From a virus: a DNA stretch of 23,214 nt. The translations under genes and the position numbers were made by a program. The DNA lies in the IMG/VR virus record IMGVR_UViG_3300025889_000987, positions 1 through 23,214 of that record, one strand, 5' to 3'. The notes beneath the pieces are model-generated. The model was not told the origin of the DNA and searched no databases. It worked only from the letters and a program-made list of their open reading frames with translations. Positions 6,182-12,789 of the stretch are shown one piece after another. Numbering within the stretch: the first letter of the stretch is position 1; each line of letters opens with the position of its first letter.

Positions 6182-7335
6182 TGGCTAAAAAGAAAATATC
6201 TCAATTAACTACATTACCTAGTCCTGTAGCAGATACGGATGTTATTCCTATTGTTTCTGGTGGTACTACTTACAAGGTACCAGTCTCAGAATTACCAACA
6301 GGTACTGACGGTAAAAGCGCATATCAAGTAGCAGTAGATAATGGGTTTGTAGGCAATGCTTTAGCATGGTTAGAAAGCCTAAAAGGTTCTGATGGTGTTG
6401 ATGGTAGTGACGGTGCAGATGGTTCTAACGGAACTAACGGTACTGATTTCAACTACAGCACTGTAGAGTTTTCAACAGATATTGATTTATCTGCTCCTAA
6501 AGTAATGGAAGCTGTCACTGTATCTAGTGCCCTTACTTTTACCCTAATAGGTACTCCACAACCTTTTAAACCTACATACGTAAGAATGACAGCAGACGGT
6601 GTTAACACACCAGACTTTAGTGAGTTTGCAGAGTGGGGTAGTTCACTTGGTTGGAACAACACAGATGGTGTTTTAAACAACGTAACCTTCTTTCACGATG
6701 GTACAGAACCTTGTATTACGATACTTCAATCACTTACTACAGCTCCTGCACCAAGTCCTGCTCCATCCCCTAGCCCTTCCCCTAGCCCCAGCCCATCACC
6801 TTCTCCTAGTCCTTCTCCTGCACCAGCACCTGCTGTTGCTAGGCTTGAAATACTTACCGGTGCTGTTGAATCTGGTAACGAGACTGACGGTTACAACTAC
6901 CTTATGTCTACTGATGGTTGGTCTGGCTCTGCTGTATCTGCTCAGAATAGTTTAGCAGGTGACGGTTATATTGAGTGTGTATTTGATAAAGTAAACGGTA
7001 TCTTAGGATTTAAGACAGTAGGTGAAGCAGGAAGCTATACATCTTGGAATATGGGTGTTTACATTGACGGGGCTTCTAATACTCCTAAAGTAGTGGTTGC
7101 TGGTTCTGGTGGTAATACACCTAATGTATCCGGTTCATTCTCATTTCCTACATACAATAAGTACCGACTACGTAGAAGCGGTACAGACGTTTTTGTAGAA
7201 ACAAGCAGTGACAACGGTTCTACTTGGGAAAGTGTACACACATATACTGGTATGTCTATGGAGTTATTCCCTGCTGCTGCTGGTTACGTAACTGGTGACG
7301 GTATTACCGTATTTAGAGCTTCAGGTTTAACATGA
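6181..7335 (+). CDS. Collagen-like fibre protein with Pro-Ser hinge (probable head or neck fibre)
   Basis: The 384-residue protein has four visible parts. Residues 1-40 contain K-I-S-Q-L and D-T-D-V-I-P-I-V-S-G-G-T-T-Y-K-V-P-V, a motif common at the N-terminus of phage fibres. Next comes G-K-S-A-Y-Q-V-A-V-D-N-G-F-V-G (45-59) leading to about seven Gly-X-Y triplets near 70-90, a collagen-like trimeric stalk. A beta domain follows, then a Pro-Ser/Pro-Ala run at 188-218. The C-terminal 160 residues look like a beta-sandwich of carbohydrate-binding type. Location among head genes, before the protease and scaffold, suggests a capsid- or neck-attached fibre rather than a tail fibre. I chose ATG 6181, with GGAG five bases upstream, over TTG 6178. 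The stop overlaps the next gene by four bases (ATGA). Confidence 0.72.
   Translation: MAKKKISQLTTLPSPVADTDVIPIVSGGTTYKVPVSELPTGTDGKSAYQVAVDNGFVGNALAWLESLKGSDGVDGSDGADGSNGTNGTDFNYSTVEFSTDIDLSAPKVMEAVTVSSALTFTLIGTPQPFKPTYVRMTADGVNTPDFSEFAEWGSSLGWNNTDGVLNNVTFFHDGTEPCITILQSLTTAPAPSPAPSPSPSPSPSPSPSPSPSPAPAPAVARLEILTGAVESGNETDGYNYLMSTDGWSGSAVSAQNSLAGDGYIECVFDKVNGILGFKTVGEAGSYTSWNMGVYIDGASNTPKVVVAGSGGNTPNVSGSFSFPTYNKYRLRRSGTDVFVETSSDNGSTWESVHTYTGMSMELFPAAAGYVTGDGITVFRASGLT
6742..6834 (+). repeat. Pro-Ser/Pro-Ala dipeptide repeat region in the fibre gene
   Basis: Thirty-one codons read as alternating Ala/Ser and Pro, 15 dipeptides plus one Ala. Serine is written as AGT, AGC, TCC, TCA and TCT, and proline as CCT, CCA and CCC. 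The protein repeat is therefore kept although the DNA repeat is scrambled, which points to selection on the peptide. It probably forms a stiff extended hinge between the stalk domain and the C-terminal domain. Confidence 0.85.
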
Positions 7336-8012
7336 GCTTCATACCCGGATTAAACGCACCTCCTAGACTTGTTATAGACAGTAATATAAACTTAATAGTA
7401 GACGGTAATTCTATTTACACTGATTATGCAGGTACTCCTATTCATACACTAATAGGGCAAAACGAACTGTTTAGCGGAAAAGGAGCTACCTTACATAATG
7501 TAGCTGCTTCTGGTTATTCTTGGATTGATATGATTGCTAACGGTAATAATGTCGATTCAAGATTTGATTCAGATAAGACTAATATACTTGTATGTGCTGA
7601 AACTGCTAACGCTTGTAATACCGGAGGGTTTACTTCTAACGTAAGAACAGGCGAACAAGCATGGAGTGACTGCGTTACCTATGTTGCTGCTAGGAAAGCA
7701 GCTAATCCTAAACTAAGGGTAATCCTTTGTGGTACTACTCCTAGTAATATAGGAAGTACATGGGAAAGCAGAGTACAAACATTTCATACACTAGCTAAAG
7801 CAAACTATCGTTCAGTGGGTATAGAGTATTATGTAGACTTTAGAACTTCTGATTCTCCTGCTTTTAATCATACTGGTACATTGTCAGTATTCGAGGCTTA
7901 TTCTAGTTATTGGGCAGATGCTTATTTGCATTTAACTACAACTGGTAAGACTGAAATGGCTAGACAAATATGCAAACAAGGTATTAGTAAGATGTTTAAG
8001 AAAGTAGTTTGA
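7332..8012 (+). CDS. SGNH/GDSL-type hydrolase, probable virion esterase
   Basis: The 226-residue protein has the block order of the SGNH hydrolase fold. Block I is I-V-D-G-N-S (22-27), with candidate nucleophile Ser27. A glycine in A-A-S-G (58-61) fits block II. A-E-T-A-N (89-93) may replace the usual G-x-N-D block, giving Asn93. D-A-Y-L-H-L-T-T-T-G (196-205) gives the classical Asp196/His200 pair. Such enzymes remove acetyl or other ester groups from carbohydrates. The ATG overlaps the stop of the fibre gene (ATGA), so the two are probably made together and may form one surface-glycan binding and de-esterifying device on the particle. No signal peptide is seen. The fold is likely; substrate and virion location are inference. 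Confidence 0.7.
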   Translation: MSFIPGLNAPPRLVIDSNINLIVDGNSIYTDYAGTPIHTLIGQNELFSGKGATLHNVAASGYSWIDMIANGNNVDSRFDSDKTNILVCAETANACNTGGFTSNVRTGEQAWSDCVTYVAARKAANPKLRVILCGTTPSNIGSTWESRVQTFHTLAKANYRSVGIEYYVDFRTSDSPAFNHTGTLSVFEAYSSYWADAYLHLTTTGKTEMARQICKQGISKMFKKVV

Positions 8013-8033
8013 TTAAGTTTATTACTATTTAAC

Positions 8034-8062
8034 TTGAAATTACAACAAAATCGTGGTATAAT
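8034..8062 (+). promoter_or_regulatory. Sigma70-type promoter for the capsid genes
   Basis: TTGAAA (8034-8039) and TATAAT (8057-8062) are 17 bp apart, with an extended -10 TGG at 8054-8056. The upstream TATTTAAC block (8026-8033) is the same as at the tRNA-unit promoter. The predicted start is near 8069, leaving a leader of about 27 bases with no clear Shine-Dalgarno before the protease ATG at 8096. Confidence 0.85.
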
Positions 8063-8095
8063 TATTTATTATGCTGCTATAAAAATAATAATTAT

Positions 8096-8497
8096 ATGGA
8101 AAAAGCAGATACTAAGAATAAAGAAAATACTCAAGAAGTATTCAAAGCATTAAACCATGAGTTAATGCAAGCAACCTTTGTTGTTATGGTTCCTGACGAA
8201 ATTGATGCTCACGGTGATATTACTGATGCAGCAGAAATCAGAAAAGCCTGTCACAACTTCAATACATTCTGTAGACAACCTAATCTATACCACATGGAGA
8301 ATACAAATTTATTCTCTATCGTGGAATCCTATACAGCACCTACTGATATGTTAGTTGATGGTATTACCATTACTAAAGGTACTTGGTTATGTACTGTTCA
8401 AGTACACGATGAAGTTCTTTGGCAAGATATTAAATCTGGTGAAGTCAATGGGGTAAGTATCGGGGCTGTTGCAAGTGTAGAAAAACTAGAACAATAA
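8096..8497 (+). CDS. XkdF-like (peptidase S78_2) prohead maturation protease
   Basis: The 133-residue protein matches the XkdF-type protease domain. F-V-V-M-V-P-D-E-I-D-A-H-G-D (28-41) is the opening strand and turn. A-A-E-I-R-K-A-C-H-N-F (45-55) is the following helix, L-Y-H (64-66) carries the probable catalytic His66, and V-N-G-V-S-I-G-A (118-124) carries the probable Ser121. These proteases cut the scaffold and capsid protein during procapsid maturation. It stands directly before the scaffold gene. It is shorter than fused XkdF proteins because the small C-terminal domain (A-H-I-A-L-V) appears at the N-terminus of the next ORF instead. It is preceded by a strong promoter but not by a clear ribosome binding site. 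Confidence 0.8.
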   Translation: MEKADTKNKENTQEVFKALNHELMQATFVVMVPDEIDAHGDITDAAEIRKACHNFNTFCRQPNLYHMENTNLFSIVESYTAPTDMLVDGITITKGTWLCTVQVHDEVLWQDIKSGEVNGVSIGAVASVEKLEQ

Positions 8498-8506
8498 GGT
8501 ATACAC

Positions 8507-9235
8507 ATGGATAAGAAACCTAAAAGAAAATTATCTGATATTTCTTTTGAAAATGAAGGTGCACACATTGCCTTAGTTTCAAAACGTATCAATAACGGCC
8601 CTGCAAATTTACACGATTATGCAGTTGTTTTAAAAGCCAAGAACAATACAACTTCAAATTCAATATCTGAAGAAACCGAATCTGATAACTCTGCTTTAGC
8701 AGTAGAAGTATCCGATACCTCCGATAATATCGTGCACGAGGTTAATAAGTCTGAGGTATCTACCTCTAATTCTAAAAATAAGAAGGAAAAAAGAATGACT
8801 CAAAAAGAAGTCAAATCTGAAACTGTTGAAGTTAAGGTTGAGATGATTGAGAAATCTGCTTTTGAAGAAATCCAAAAAGCTGTTGATGCTCAAAAGGAAG
8901 AACTACAAAAAGCAAGGGACATCATTGCTCAGTTCGAGAAAGAAAAGAAAGAAGCGATTGTAAAGTCTAAAACCGAAGTAGTTAAATCTGCTATCAAACT
9001 AGATATTAACAAAGAAGCAATTGTCAAGGCTTCGTTGACACTTGAATCTGAAGAAGATTTTGGTGCTTTTGTAAGTGCTATTTCTCAAATGAATCAAGAA
9101 GTAGAACGTCTGACAGCTATGGTACAAAAATCTGCTTTGTTCCAAGAAATCGGCGCTACTACAGATCCAGAAGCTGAAGTTAAAAAAGAAGATGCTGTTA
9201 CTCGTTTGGTAAAAGCTAAATATCAAAAACAATAA
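8507..9235 (+). CDS. Capsid scaffolding protein with N-terminal XkdF-type domain
   Basis: This 242-residue protein has two parts. Residues 1-45 (with L-S-D-I-S-F, then G-A-H-I-A-L-V and N-G-P-A-N-L-H-D-Y) resemble the short domain that usually follows the protease in XkdF-type proteins. After a low-complexity Ser/Asn/Glu linker (46-95), residues 97-242 are highly charged and helical, with a long predicted coiled coil near 110-150, typical of scaffolding proteins. A second ATG at codon 97 has its own ribosome binding site, so a shorter 146-residue scaffold may also be made. AAGG precedes the first ATG. The product guides capsid protein assembly and is removed by the upstream protease. No sequence-level scaffold signature exists, so the call rests on location and composition. 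Confidence 0.72.
   Translation: MDKKPKRKLSDISFENEGAHIALVSKRINNGPANLHDYAVVLKAKNNTTSNSISEETESDNSALAVEVSDTSDNIVHEVNKSEVSTSNSKNKKEKRMTQKEVKSETVEVKVEMIEKSAFEEIQKAVDAQKEELQKARDIIAQFEKEKKEAIVKSKTEVVKSAIKLDINKEAIVKASLTLESEEDFGAFVSAISQMNQEVERLTAMVQKSALFQEIGATTDPEAEVKKEDAVTRLVKAKYQKQ
8782..8797 (+). promoter_or_regulatory. Internal ribosome binding site and in-frame start inside the scaffold gene
   Basis: GAAGGA (8782-8787) lies seven bases before the in-frame ATG 8795-8797 (codon 97). The site falls precisely at the junction between the disordered linker and the helical scaffold part. The product would be 146 residues. Nested scaffold starts inside protease-scaffold genes are known in lambda (Nu3 inside C). 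Here the site is seen in the sequence and its use is inferred. Confidence 0.55.
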
Positions 9236-9250
9236 TAAAAATAACGGAGA
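9231..9250 (+). repeat. Twenty-base direct repeat carrying the ribosome binding site, copy 1
   Basis: A 20-base block ending in ATAACGGAGA is identical to 9943-9962. This copy overlaps the scaffold stop codon and provides the GGAGA Shine-Dalgarno for the decoration protein. The repeat does not extend into either coding start. Confidence 0.85.
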
Positions 9251-9257
9251 TTAATTT

Positions 9258-9938
9258 ATGACAAATCCTTTTGCAACTGAAGCAAAACGTCTTTCTAACG
9301 TAGTTAAGTGGGAACTAGCTCCTGAGGTAGCTTACTGCCGTGAGCAAGTAACTGCTTATGAATCTAGCGCAGCTAGTTATGTACCCGGTACAGTTCTAGG
9401 TCGTGTAATCACTTCTGGTACTGCTGTTGCTACTGCCGATTCTGGCAATACTGGTGATGGTGTTATGGGTTCTATTACTGTAACAGCACCTGCTAAGGTT
9501 GGTACATACCGTCTTATCGTTACTGCTGCTGCAACTAACGCTGGTACTTTCTTGGTTGTTGACCCTGATGGTGTTGCTGTTGGTACTGGTACTGTAGCTT
9601 CTGCTTTCTCTAATGGTGGTCTTGCGTTCACCCTTGCTGATGGAGCTACTGACTTTGCAGTTGGTGATGGTTTTAGTATTGCTGTAGCAGGTTCATATCG
9701 CTACAAAGCATGTGTAGAGACAGCTACTGACGGTTCTAAAGTTCCTGCTGCTATTGCTGTTGCTGAAACTACTGTTGCAGCTACTACTGCTACTAAAATT
9801 GCAGCTATCGTTAAAGGCCCAATGATTGTTTCTAAATCTGGCTTGGTACTTGATGCTACATATAATACTGACGCTGAGAAAACTGTTGTTTATGCAGCAC
9901 TTGAGAAAATCGGTATTAACTGCGTAGATGCTGTTTAA
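9258..9938 (+). CDS. Head decoration protein (lambda gpD-like) with inserted beta domain
   Basis: The 226-residue protein sits between scaffold and major capsid protein, the place of the lambda D gene. Ends of the protein match the decoration fold: near residues 43-50 V-P-G-T-V-L-G-R, near 148-165 Y-K-A-C-V-E-T-A-T-D-G-S-K, and then I-A-A-I-V-K-G-P-M-I-V and I-G-I-N. Between about 53 and 145 there is an extra Gly/Ala/Thr-rich beta segment (with G-D-G-V-M-G-S-I-T-V and F-T-L-A-D-G-A-T-D-F). This kind of insert is seen in many phage decoration proteins and explains why the protein is about twice the length of lambda gpD. It would bind the outer shell and stabilise it after expansion. CGGAGA precedes the ATG by about seven bases. 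Confidence 0.82.
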   Translation: MTNPFATEAKRLSNVVKWELAPEVAYCREQVTAYESSAASYVPGTVLGRVITSGTAVATADSGNTGDGVMGSITVTAPAKVGTYRLIVTAAATNAGTFLVVDPDGVAVGTGTVASAFSNGGLAFTLADGATDFAVGDGFSIAVAGSYRYKACVETATDGSKVPAAIAVAETTVAATTATKIAAIVKGPMIVSKSGLVLDATYNTDAEKTVVYAALEKIGINCVDAV

Positions 9939-9942
9939 TAAG

Positions 9943-9962
9943 AATAATAAAAATAACGGAGA
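9943..9962 (+). repeat. Twenty-base direct repeat carrying the ribosome binding site, copy 2
   Basis: This copy is identical to 9231-9250 and supplies the Shine-Dalgarno for the major capsid protein, nine bases before its ATG. Decoration and capsid proteins are needed in equal copy number, so a shared translation signal would fit. Confidence 0.85.
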
Positions 9963-9971
9963 ATAATTAAA

Positions 9972-10985
9972 ATGCAAACTCGTAGTTTTCAAAGCGAATT
10001 TAAACTTGTCGACTATACCGAAGCCCTCAATCTTATCCCTAATACTTGGGGTTTGACAAACGAGCTAGGTATCTTCCGCGAAGAATCTGTATCACAACAT
10101 AGCATTACTATTGAACAGAGTGAAGGTACTTTGTCTTTGATCGGTGATACTGTACGCGGTACACGTAACATCGTTAATAAAGACGATACCCGTAAAATGT
10201 TTAGCTATGCTATTCCACATTTTGCATTGGATGATAACGTAACTCCTGCTGACGTTCAAGGTATACGTGCTTACGGTTCTGCTGACATGGCTGAAACAGA
10301 AGCTGCTGTTATCCAACGTAAGTTAGAACGTATTGCACGTAACCATGCAATGACACGCGAAGCTGCCCGTATGTATGCTATTACTACTGGTGCAATTTAT
10401 GCACCTAACGGTACAGTATCTGGTAACTATTATACAGACTTTGGTGTTACACGTAAAGAAAAAGATTTCTTGTTCGGTACTACTACTAGCGACATCCTTG
10501 GTTTTACTAAAGAATGTTTTGACCACGTCCAAGATAACATCTTGAATGGTGAAGTAGTTAACGGCGGTATTGTTCTGTGCAGCCCTACTTTCTTCCGTAA
10601 GTTAATCAACCACGCTACTGTAAAAGACGCTTTCAAGTATTACTCTAGCACTCAAGAACCTCTGCGTAATAGCTTACGTTCTGGTCGTTATGATACTTTC
10701 AACTTCGGTGGTGTAGACTTCATTGAATACCGTGGTAGCGTAAACGGTACTGCTTTTATCCCTGACGGGGATGCTTACATGCTTCCTACAGGTACTACTG
10801 ATATGTTCATTACATACTTTGGCCCTGCTAACAAGCGTAGCTTGGTTAACACCTTGGGTGAACCAGCTTATGTGTTTGCTTACCCAGACGGTTACGATGA
10901 AAATACTCTGTTGCAAAGTGAATCCAATCACTTGCACTTGGTACGCCGTCCCGGTGCTTTGGTTCGTTTGACATCTTCTACTTAA
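9972..10985 (+). CDS. Major capsid protein (lambda gpE-like, Phage_cap_E)
   Basis: At 337 residues it is close to lambda gpE (341). Conserved pieces are L-G-I-F near residue 33, the N-arm/strand region with G-D-T-V-R-G-T-R-N, and F-A-L-D-D-N-V-T-P-A-D-V-Q-G-I-R-A-Y-G (84-102), which is nearly diagnostic for the family. F-G-P-A-N-K-R and A-Y-P-D-G-Y-D come near the C-terminus. It forms the icosahedral shell with the HK97 fold. The gene follows decoration protein with a duplicated ribosome binding block, and it is followed by two hairpins. Codons such as GCT, GGT and CGT are frequent here, as expected for a highly expressed gene. Confidence 0.94.
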   Translation: MQTRSFQSEFKLVDYTEALNLIPNTWGLTNELGIFREESVSQHSITIEQSEGTLSLIGDTVRGTRNIVNKDDTRKMFSYAIPHFALDDNVTPADVQGIRAYGSADMAETEAAVIQRKLERIARNHAMTREAARMYAITTGAIYAPNGTVSGNYYTDFGVTRKEKDFLFGTTTSDILGFTKECFDHVQDNILNGEVVNGGIVLCSPTFFRKLINHATVKDAFKYYSSTQEPLRNSLRSGRYDTFNFGGVDFIEYRGSVNGTAFIPDGDAYMLPTGTTDMFITYFGPANKRSLVNTLGEPAYVFAYPDGYDENTLLQSESNHLHLVRRPGALVRLTSST

Positions 10986-11005
10986 TAGTAGTTAGATAAA
11001 TGATT

Positions 11006-11059
11006 GCCTCGAAAGGGGCTTTCTAATATAGAATCTTTAAACAGGGTTCTATATTAGGA
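11006..11059 (+). terminator. Tandem hairpins after the major capsid gene (terminator or processing site)
   Basis: The first hairpin pairs GCCTC (11006-11010) with GGGGC (11015-11019) around a GAAA tetraloop and is followed by a short TTTCT. The second pairs CTAATATAGAA (11023-11033) with TTCTATATTAG (11047-11057), 11 perfect pairs with a 13-base loop, and has no T-run after it. The first may be a weak terminator. The second could protect the capsid mRNA or be an RNase III substrate. No promoter is seen before the next gene at 11091, so read-through is needed. Confidence 0.6.
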
Positions 11060-11090
11060 ATAACAATATCTTGAATAAAAGGATAAGCTG

Positions 11091-11504
11091 ATGGCTTTAA
11101 CTCCAATACAAATTGTCCGATTAAATGTACAAGACAATAACGTAGGTTTTTACTTTCTGAGTGACGATGAAATAGAATACTTGTTGACTAAGTATGATGA
11201 TAACTTAGATCAAGCGTCTATAGAAGCTGCTAGAATCATATTGATGCAATTGTCAGTACGTGGTGATAATACAGTAGATATATTTAGTATTAAGGGTTCT
11301 AAAGCAGCAGAATCATATAGGTTAGCGTTGCAGATGTACTTGCGTGATCCAATGCTTAACCCTATCTTAAAGAATACTGGTGCTTACTTTGGTAATGTAT
11401 CTGTTTCTGATATGCAAGCCAATGATGCAGACTTAGATAACAATACTATTAAATCTCCTAGTAAGGCTAACCCTTACTCAATTGATGGTTTCTTTTCTAG
11501 TTAA
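11091..11504 (+). CDS. Head-tail connector / adaptor protein
   Basis: The 137-residue protein follows the capsid gene and has the helical pattern of connector adaptors of the gp6/gp15 type. The N-terminal stretch includes F-L-S-D-D-E-I-E-Y-L-L, followed by A-S-I-E-A-A-R-I-I-L-M-Q-L-S and S-Y-R-L-A-L-Q-M-Y-L-R-D-P. These proteins form a ring under the portal. The C-terminal third is polar and probably extended, as expected for a tail that reaches along the portal or the stopper. An AAGGAT ribosome binding site lies before the ATG. The call comes from location, size and helical motif. Confidence 0.65.
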   Translation: MALTPIQIVRLNVQDNNVGFYFLSDDEIEYLLTKYDDNLDQASIEAARIILMQLSVRGDNTVDIFSIKGSKAAESYRLALQMYLRDPMLNPILKNTGAYFGNVSVSDMQANDADLDNNTIKSPSKANPYSIDGFFSS

Positions 11505-11513
11505 GAGGTGAAC

Positions 11514-11870
11514 ATGAACCCTTACTTACTAGCAAGTAAACAAGCAGTATCGTTACATGGGATAGCTATAGTATACAACTCTATAACTAACGGTACTTAC
11601 AGTACGTCTACAAAGACATCGAGCAGGTCAGTAACTTCTTATAACTTAAATGCTTATCCTAAGCAGATTAAAGCTACTCAGTACAACTATCCTACATTAG
11701 TAGGTAAAGAAGTTATTATGTTTTATATAGTAAATGACTCACTTTCATTTACACCTAAAGTAGCTGATACGATAACTTATAACAGCAGTGAATATAAAAT
11801 AGATTCTATTCAAACACACGTAGCACAAGGAACATTAGTCTTGTATCGTATCGTAGCTGTAAAGGCTTAA
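11514..11870 (+). CDS. Head closure (stopper) protein, putative
   Basis: The 118-residue protein sits between the adaptor and the neck protein, the place of the head-closure protein. It is beta-rich and has conserved-looking V-G-K-E-V-I-M-F-Y-I-V, P-K-V-A-D-T-I-T-Y and Y-K-I-D-S-I segments, similar in rhythm to small stopper proteins that plug the DNA channel. I prefer ATG 11514, with AAGAGG about six bases upstream, over GTG 11508, which is part of that ribosome binding site. The next gene starts two bases after its stop. Confidence 0.52.
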   Translation: MNPYLLASKQAVSLHGIAIVYNSITNGTYSTSTKTSSRSVTSYNLNAYPKQIKATQYNYPTLVGKEVIMFYIVNDSLSFTPKVADTITYNSSEYKIDSIQTHVAQGTLVLYRIVAVKA

Positions 11871-11871
11871 T

Positions 11872-12369
11872 ATGGTTTCTGCTGATATTAAAACTGCTAT
11901 AAAAGAACTAGAAGAATACAAGAAAACCTTGACTAGAAAACTAGAACATACAGTAAAAGGTTTTGCATACGAACTTACTATGATTGCTTCTAGCAATACT
12001 CCAATAGGTAGTGAAGAAGCTATTGCTAATAATAAGCGGTATGCTAAATACTACCATGACCGTATGGTTGCTACTGGATTACCTGAGCAAGTAGGATTTC
12101 ACAAAGGTGCATGGAGTGCAGACGTTGTAGATAGTTTTGAATTTGAACCTAGTATTTATTCTAATAGTTCAGTAGCTGCTAATGCTAAACAAGGTGTAGC
12201 TAGTTATAAACTAGGGCAGACAGTATTTGTAGGTGCAGAAGGTTTGGCTTTTGATTTGTTTGAAAAAGGAAAGAATACACAATCACCTGAAGGTATTATA
12301 AAACCTACAGAACGAATGATTGAATCAATGTATCAGATTCATTTAGAAAGATACTTTAACGAAGGGTAA
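11872..12369 (+). CDS. Neck / tail completion protein (HK97 gp10-like)
   Basis: The 165-residue protein has an N-terminal helical part (residues 1-45), a middle with H-K-G-A-W-S-A-D-V-V-D-S-F (82-94), and a C-terminal segment F-D-L-F-E-K-G-K-N-T-Q-S-P-E-G-I-I-K-P-T (127-146). The last matches the end of HK97 gp10-type proteins, where a Gly-containing loop is followed by Ser/Gln, Ala/Pro and Gly-hydrophobic residues. Proteins of this family complete the neck or tail end before joining. The order adaptor, stopper, gp10-like, terminator is the usual siphovirus order, which supports the call. It is tightly packed between neighbours with gaps of one and two bases. Confidence 0.68.
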   Translation: MVSADIKTAIKELEEYKKTLTRKLEHTVKGFAYELTMIASSNTPIGSEEAIANNKRYAKYYHDRMVATGLPEQVGFHKGAWSADVVDSFEFEPSIYSNSSVAANAKQGVASYKLGQTVFVGAEGLAFDLFEKGKNTQSPEGIIKPTERMIESMYQIHLERYFNEG

Positions 12370-12371
12370 TA

Positions 12372-12779
12372 ATGTCTATATTAAAAGCACAAATAGCAGT
12401 AGAAAAACATTTAGAGACATTATCCCCTAGTTTACCTACAGCATACGAAGGTGTTAACTTTGAACCACCTGCTACTACATATCAAAGATTGCAGTATATC
12501 ATAAACTCACCTACAGACCCTACCTTCGGTAAATACTTTCATAGAGAAAACTTACAGGTACAGATATTTGTCTGTGCTCCATTAGACGGTACAGGTACTG
12601 GTACAGCAATTCAAAGGGCAGAGTTAATAAGAAATCACTTTGAGAAAGGTACTACTCTTACAGAAGATTCTGTTAAGTGTCATGTACTAAGAACTCCTCA
12701 AATAACAGGAACAATAGTAACTTCAGACAGATTGGTAGTACCGATTCTGATACCGCTAACGGTAGAAGTTTACTCATAA
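12372..12779 (+). CDS. Tail terminator protein (gpU-like)
   Basis: The 135-residue protein matches small terminator proteins in layout: an N-terminal helix with A-V-E-K-H-L-E-T-L, then N-F-E-P-P near residue 29. A strand V-Q-I-F-V-C-A-P near 62-69 leads to G-T-G-T-G-T-A-I-Q-R-A-E-L-I-R-N-H-F, and the end strand is R-L-V-V-P-I-L-I-P-L. These proteins form a ring that stops tail tube growth and connects to the neck. In other phages the tail tube gene follows directly, but here an inserted endonuclease gene separates them. Confidence 0.7.
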   Translation: MSILKAQIAVEKHLETLSPSLPTAYEGVNFEPPATTYQRLQYIINSPTDPTFGKYFHRENLQVQIFVCAPLDGTGTGTAIQRAELIRNHFEKGTTLTEDSVKCHVLRTPQITGTIVTSDRLVVPILIPLTVEVYS

Positions 12780-12789
12780 GTAGTTTTTC

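Noticed and set aside
6698-6955. Leu-rich overlapping + strand frame that could look like a membrane protein
   Set aside because: The Leu/His run is the out-of-frame reading of the Pro-Ser repeat, and no start signal is present.
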